A stretch of DNA of 15,377 nt from Candidatus Doudnabacteria bacterium. Its GTDB lineage: Bacteria; Patescibacteriota; Doudnabacteria; UBA920. Positions 12,945 to 15,377 of the stretch are shown in pieces. The position numbers were made by a program, and so were the translations under genes. The notes under the pieces are model-generated. The model searched no databases, was not told where the DNA came from, and was given only the letters and a program-made list of their open reading frames with translations. The stretch lies in assembly GCA_023245915.1 (NCBI GenBank), contig JAHFJK010000020.1:1-15377 (forward strand), given 5' to 3'. Every line of letters begins with the position of its first letter. Position 1 is the first letter of the stretch.

Positions 12945-14279
12945 TTATAAACCTGATGAACTAATATGAGCTAATTCTTCGTGTATCACCCTCACCTCAT
13001 CCCACTCAATCCTTTTGTTGCCCGGTAAAACCAAAAATTGTTCGCTGCCTTTACCTGTCACCAGCACAATATCCTCTTTTTGGGCAGCTGATAACGCGCG
13101 CTTGATGGCTGCGCGGCGGTCCAAAATAATTTCGTAAGCTGGTTTTCTTAACTCAAAACTTTTTATCCCCTGCTCAATATCTTGAGCAATCTCCTGCGGG
13201 TCTGAATCATAAACATCGTCGTTAGTAACAATAATTTGGTCAGCATATTGCGCGCTAATTCTGCCAAATTCAAACCTTTTGCTTACATCGCGATGGCCAC
13301 CGGTAGACCCAAAGACGTGGATAAGTCTGTTATGAGGCAGTTGGGTAGCTTCTTCCAAAGAAGCCTTAATTGAAGCCGGTTCGCAACCGTAATCGACAAT
13401 AATTTTCAGACCCAAAATATTAGCAACGCTTTGCATTCTGCCTTTAAGGCCATAAAAAGTCTGTAAAGCCGCTTCCGCGTCATGTAAATCAACTTTTAAG
13501 ATATTGGCGCAAGCCACGGCAAGCGCGGCGTTTTTAATGTTAAAACCTCCGAGCATGGGCAAAGTAAAATTTATGCCGTTAACTTCAAAGTCCATGGGTG
13601 GCTCTGATTTTAAAACTTTGGCAAAAAATACGGGGTTGGCGTCTCTGGTCTGGACTTGGTTAAAACTGACGCCAAATTTTTTTCCAGCAGTAAAGCTTAA
13701 AAAAAATCCGGACATGGGGTCGTCGCAATTGACGCCAATAACTTTTTGGCCAAAAAATGGCTTTTTGCCCATCTTACCCAGCCTGCCGAAGAGCTTAGCT
13801 TTGGCCAGCTTGTAATTGCCAAAGCCACCATGCGCTTCCAAGTGAGCGTGCGACAAATTGGTAAAAATTGCGACATCAAAATTTATGCCCAAATGCCGGT
13901 TCTGTGCCAAGCCTTCAGATGTGCATTCCACCACCGCGTATTTACAGCCGTTGTTTAGCATTTGCCTTAAACTTTTTTGTAACAGCCAGCCGCCAGGCAT
14001 GCTTAAACCATGCTTATTGATAAATTCTTCTTTACCGTCAAAAAAATTTACAGTAGTAATGTAGCCACACTTTTTCCCGCTGTTATTTAATATATAGGCC
14101 AGCATGGCCGCGGTGGTAGATTTGCCTGTGGTGCCGGTAATGCCAATGACCACCATTTGCTCGCTGGGCCGGACAAAATAAAAGTTTCCGATGATGGCCA
14201 CAGCACCATGATAAATGGGCCGGATAAGCTTTAGCAGCGGCTCTGGAATTATTTTTTTTATAAAATTTTTAATTACCAT
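12945..14279 (-). CDS. MurE-like Mur ligase lacking the usual N-terminal domain
   Basis: The 444-residue product is a Mur ligase, most like MurE, which adds the third amino acid to the peptidoglycan precursor in the cytosol. It has the ATP loop GITGTTGKST (46-55), ECTSEGL (118-124), TNLSHAHLEAHG (140-151), the likely carbamylated lysine K160 in YKLAKAKLF, GGFNIKNAALA (244-254), GRMQSV, and GKGSEQ near 409. Only about 45 residues precede the ATP loop, so the UDP-binding domain 1 of standard MurE (about 90-100 residues) is missing. Several usual MurE residues differ: DYAHTPD is DYGCEPAS, and DNPR, which reads the added amino acid, is DDVY. Substrate is therefore uncertain. The ATG at 14279 overlaps the HEPN gene end by 11 bases; a start at 14330 would overlap more. 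Confidence 0.85.
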   Translation of the reverse strand: MVIKNFIKKIIPEPLLKLIRPIYHGAVAIIGNFYFVRPSEQMVVIGITGTTGKSTTAAMLAYILNNSGKKCGYITTVNFFDGKEEFINKHGLSMPGGWLLQKSLRQMLNNGCKYAVVECTSEGLAQNRHLGINFDVAIFTNLSHAHLEAHGGFGNYKLAKAKLFGRLGKMGKKPFFGQKVIGVNCDDPMSGFFLSFTAGKKFGVSFNQVQTRDANPVFFAKVLKSEPPMDFEVNGINFTLPMLGGFNIKNAALAVACANILKVDLHDAEAALQTFYGLKGRMQSVANILGLKIIVDYGCEPASIKASLEEATQLPHNRLIHVFGSTGGHRDVSKRFEFGRISAQYADQIIVTNDDVYDSDPQEIAQDIEQGIKSFELRKPAYEIILDRRAAIKRALSAAQKEDIVLVTGKGSEQFLVLPGNKRIEWDEVRVIHEELAHISSSGL

Positions 14280-14664
14280 ACCGGCCAAACAAATTAATGA
14301 CAAACTCCAGATACTCGCCGCTATCCGCATCGGTAATTAAAACTCCGCCGTCGTAAAAGTCCGCGTTTCGTTCCTGCCTCATTTTGTTTCCCAATATCAA
14401 CACATCTTCGCTCTCAAGCAGACTGCCCATTTTCTCTATAATTTTATAATGATGCCCGAAACGGCTTCTGACTTTATAGCCTTGTTTGGCAATTAAAACA
14501 ATGCCCAACTTAATAAAGGCTTCATAGGCAAATTTAAAACGCACTTCTGCAATGTCGGTCTTGACAGCGATGTCCAAATCACGCCGCGCCGAATGCCAAT
14601 GCCTTTCTAACTGGTCCTGCGTGAAATCAAAAGGCTGAAAAAATTCTGTTTCAAAACCGGTCAT
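14269..14664 (-). CDS. HEPN domain protein, partner of the nucleotidyltransferase
   Basis: The 131-residue all-helical protein fits the HEPN superfamily. A helix with FAYEAFIKLGIVLIAKQGYK (about 45-64) is followed by HHYKIIEKMG and the conserved RQERNADFYDGG (96-107). In RNase-type HEPN toxins the active motif is R-x4-6-H; here R99-N100 is kept, but position 104, where the histidine would fall, is tyrosine. This R..RN..xY form recalls the SAV_6107-type HEPN group. RNase activity is thus doubtful. The ATG overlaps the stop of the nucleotidyltransferase gene by 4 bases (ATGA), a sign of translational coupling, and its 3' end overlaps the Mur ligase start. Together the two genes look like an MNT/HEPN pair. 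Confidence 0.8.
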   Translation of the reverse strand: MTGFETEFFQPFDFTQDQLERHWHSARRDLDIAVKTDIAEVRFKFAYEAFIKLGIVLIAKQGYKVRSRFGHHYKIIEKMGSLLESEDVLILGNKMRQERNADFYDGGVLITDADSGEYLEFVINLFGRYGN

Positions 14665-15206
14665 ATGACTTTTATTACTTTATCGCTAAATATATTTTTA
14701 ACAAAAGCATTGCCCTGCGACTGCTTTTTTTTAAATTCGGCTTCGGACATGCTGGTTATGTTTATCTCTCTTCCGAGCAGTTGTTGTAAAGGCAAAATTG
14801 CCCTTTGCAAATCCAAAACCTTATGAGAACCTATGGCTAAAATATCAATATCGCTTAAACCGGTAAATTTACCTTTTGCGTAGGAGCCATAAATATAAGC
14901 TTGTTTTAAATCAGGCAGATTTTTCAGCTTGCGTTTTAACTCCTGCTCCCATCCAAATTGTGAAAAAAATAGTTCCCGGTAATGCGTGAGCAGCGGGGAT
15001 TTGCCGGCCAGCTGAAAATACCGCTGGTTACCTTTAAAACTGCTTTTGAGCAGTCCCTCCCTTTCTAACTCCTTTAATTTTCTATCAGTATTTTTTGCGT
15101 CCAAATCTAAAATCCTAGCCAGCTCGCGGATGTAACGCTCGGCTTGGGGATTAATAAAATAATAATTTAATATCTTTTGCACAATTTTGGAACGAAAGGA
15201 AATCAT
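14661..15206 (-). CDS. Winged-helix nucleotidyltransferase (MNT family)
   Basis: The 181-residue protein joins two parts. Residues 1-67 are a winged helix-turn-helix domain (ERYIRELARILDLDAKNTDRK, split by GLLKSSFKGNQRYFQL as the wing), of the kind found in ArsR-like repressors. Residues about 100-181 are a minimal nucleotidyltransferase with G107-S108-x10-D119-I-D121 (GSYAKGKFTGLSDID). The usual third aspartate is not evident: the matching strand reads REINIT. In MNT/HEPN toxin-antitoxin systems, MNT proteins attach AMP to the HEPN toxin and silence it; this pair may work alike, with the added domain controlling transcription. The gene opens a four-gene unit with the HEPN, Mur ligase and tsaB genes. 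No ribosome binding site is seen. Confidence 0.85.
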   Translation of the reverse strand: MISFRSKIVQKILNYYFINPQAERYIRELARILDLDAKNTDRKLKELEREGLLKSSFKGNQRYFQLAGKSPLLTHYRELFFSQFGWEQELKRKLKNLPDLKQAYIYGSYAKGKFTGLSDIDILAIGSHKVLDLQRAILPLQQLLGREINITSMSEAEFKKKQSQGNAFVKNIFSDKVIKVI

Positions 15207-15214
15207 ATATTATT

Positions 15215-15258
15215 ACCACAGTTGTGGTCATCTTATACCACAAACTAGCTTTTGTCAA
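15215..15258 (-). promoter_or_regulatory. Promoter of the nucleotidyltransferase/HEPN operon with three TGTGGT half-sites
   Basis: On the minus strand TTGACA (15253-15258) and TAAGAT (15230-15235) are 17 bp apart; the leader would be about 17 nt. Three half-sites cover the -10 box and start site: on the plus strand ACCACA (15215-15220), TGTGGT (15223-15228) and ACCACA (15237-15242). They form two overlapping inverted repeats, with 2-bp and 8-bp spacers. The winged-helix domain of the first gene is the likely binder (inference). Confidence 0.65.
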
Positions 15259-15277
15259 ATTAACTAGAACGTTTCGC

Positions 15278-15377
15278 CTAGCGACGCAAACGGTTAACAA
15301 AACGCAGCAGTCTGTAAATTTTATATAACCAGGGTTTAACAATCATATCATAAGCCCCGGCGTATTCTTTGATGCCG
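15278..15377 (-). CDS. Unknown protein, C-terminal 32 residues (runs off right edge)
   Basis: An open minus-strand frame enters from the right edge and stops at a TAG (15278-15280). The visible tail is GIKEYAGAYDMIV followed by KPWLYKIYRLLRF and a basic end VNRLRR. Hydrophobic and arginine residues alternate as in an amphipathic helix. The family cannot be told from this length. It ends just before the -35 box of the nucleotidyltransferase promoter, on the same strand; no terminator is seen between them. Confidence 0.45.
   Translation of the reverse strand, partial: GIKEYAGAYDMIVKPWLYKIYRLLRFVNRLRR

Noticed and set aside
15151..15342. Minus-strand open frame of 63 codons over the nucleotidyltransferase promoter
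   Set aside because: It crosses the promoter and the start of the nucleotidyltransferase gene in another frame and shows no family pattern.

Overview
This window looks like a chromosomal segment of an uncultivated bacterium of the Candidate Phyla Radiation (Patescibacteria, Parcubacteria-like). This is inferred from style, since no marker RNA is present. The signs are: a divergent, shortened gene set (half-length TsaB, Mur ligase without the usual N-terminal domain); few Shine-Dalgarno sequences and two apparently leaderless promoters; an RpoC with a long N-terminal coiled-coil insertion; several tiny palindromic and heptamer repeats between genes; and the RNA polymerase genes standing apart from ribosomal protein genes.

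Left part (1-1155, minus strand): the start of an unknown gene runs off the left edge. Before it lies a three-gene unit: a 68-residue unknown protein, a Phd/YefM-type antitoxin and a RelE/ParE-type toxin. Its promoter carries an 18-bp palindrome over the -10 box. Next, also on the minus strand, is radC, whose promoter has a LexA-like box between -35 and -10 and predicts an almost leaderless mRNA.

Core (2022-10146, minus strand): rpoC and rpoB encode the two catalytic subunits of RNA polymerase. They are not adjacent. A 640-bp gap holds a plus-strand 78-codon gene with its own strong promoter, perfect ribosome binding site and terminator, a compound palindromic element, a heptamer repeat at the rpoC start, and a head-to-head array of 8-9-bp units just after rpoB. 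rpoB appears to be transcribed with a leader of about 200 nt from a promoter divergent from the ABC transporter.

Right part: a plus-strand ABC-2 exporter (ATPase 10449-11393, permease 11857-12603) is split by a GxxExxY-family nuclease-like gene flanked by short inverted repeats and an array of TTCGCA-like words. Convergent to it on the minus strand is a tight unit running from 15206 to 12569: a winged-helix nucleotidyltransferase and a HEPN protein (a toxin-antitoxin-like MNT/HEPN pair), overlapping a MurE-like ligase gene, then a short tsaB. The promoter of this unit has three TGTGGT half-sites. The end of another gene enters at the right edge.

The most interesting points are the foreign insertion between rpoB and rpoC, the two small gene-and-repeat units (GxxExxY with its array; the orphan array after rpoB), and the nucleotidyltransferase/HEPN pair translationally joined to a degenerate Mur ligase. 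All functional statements rest on reading motifs by eye; no searches were run.
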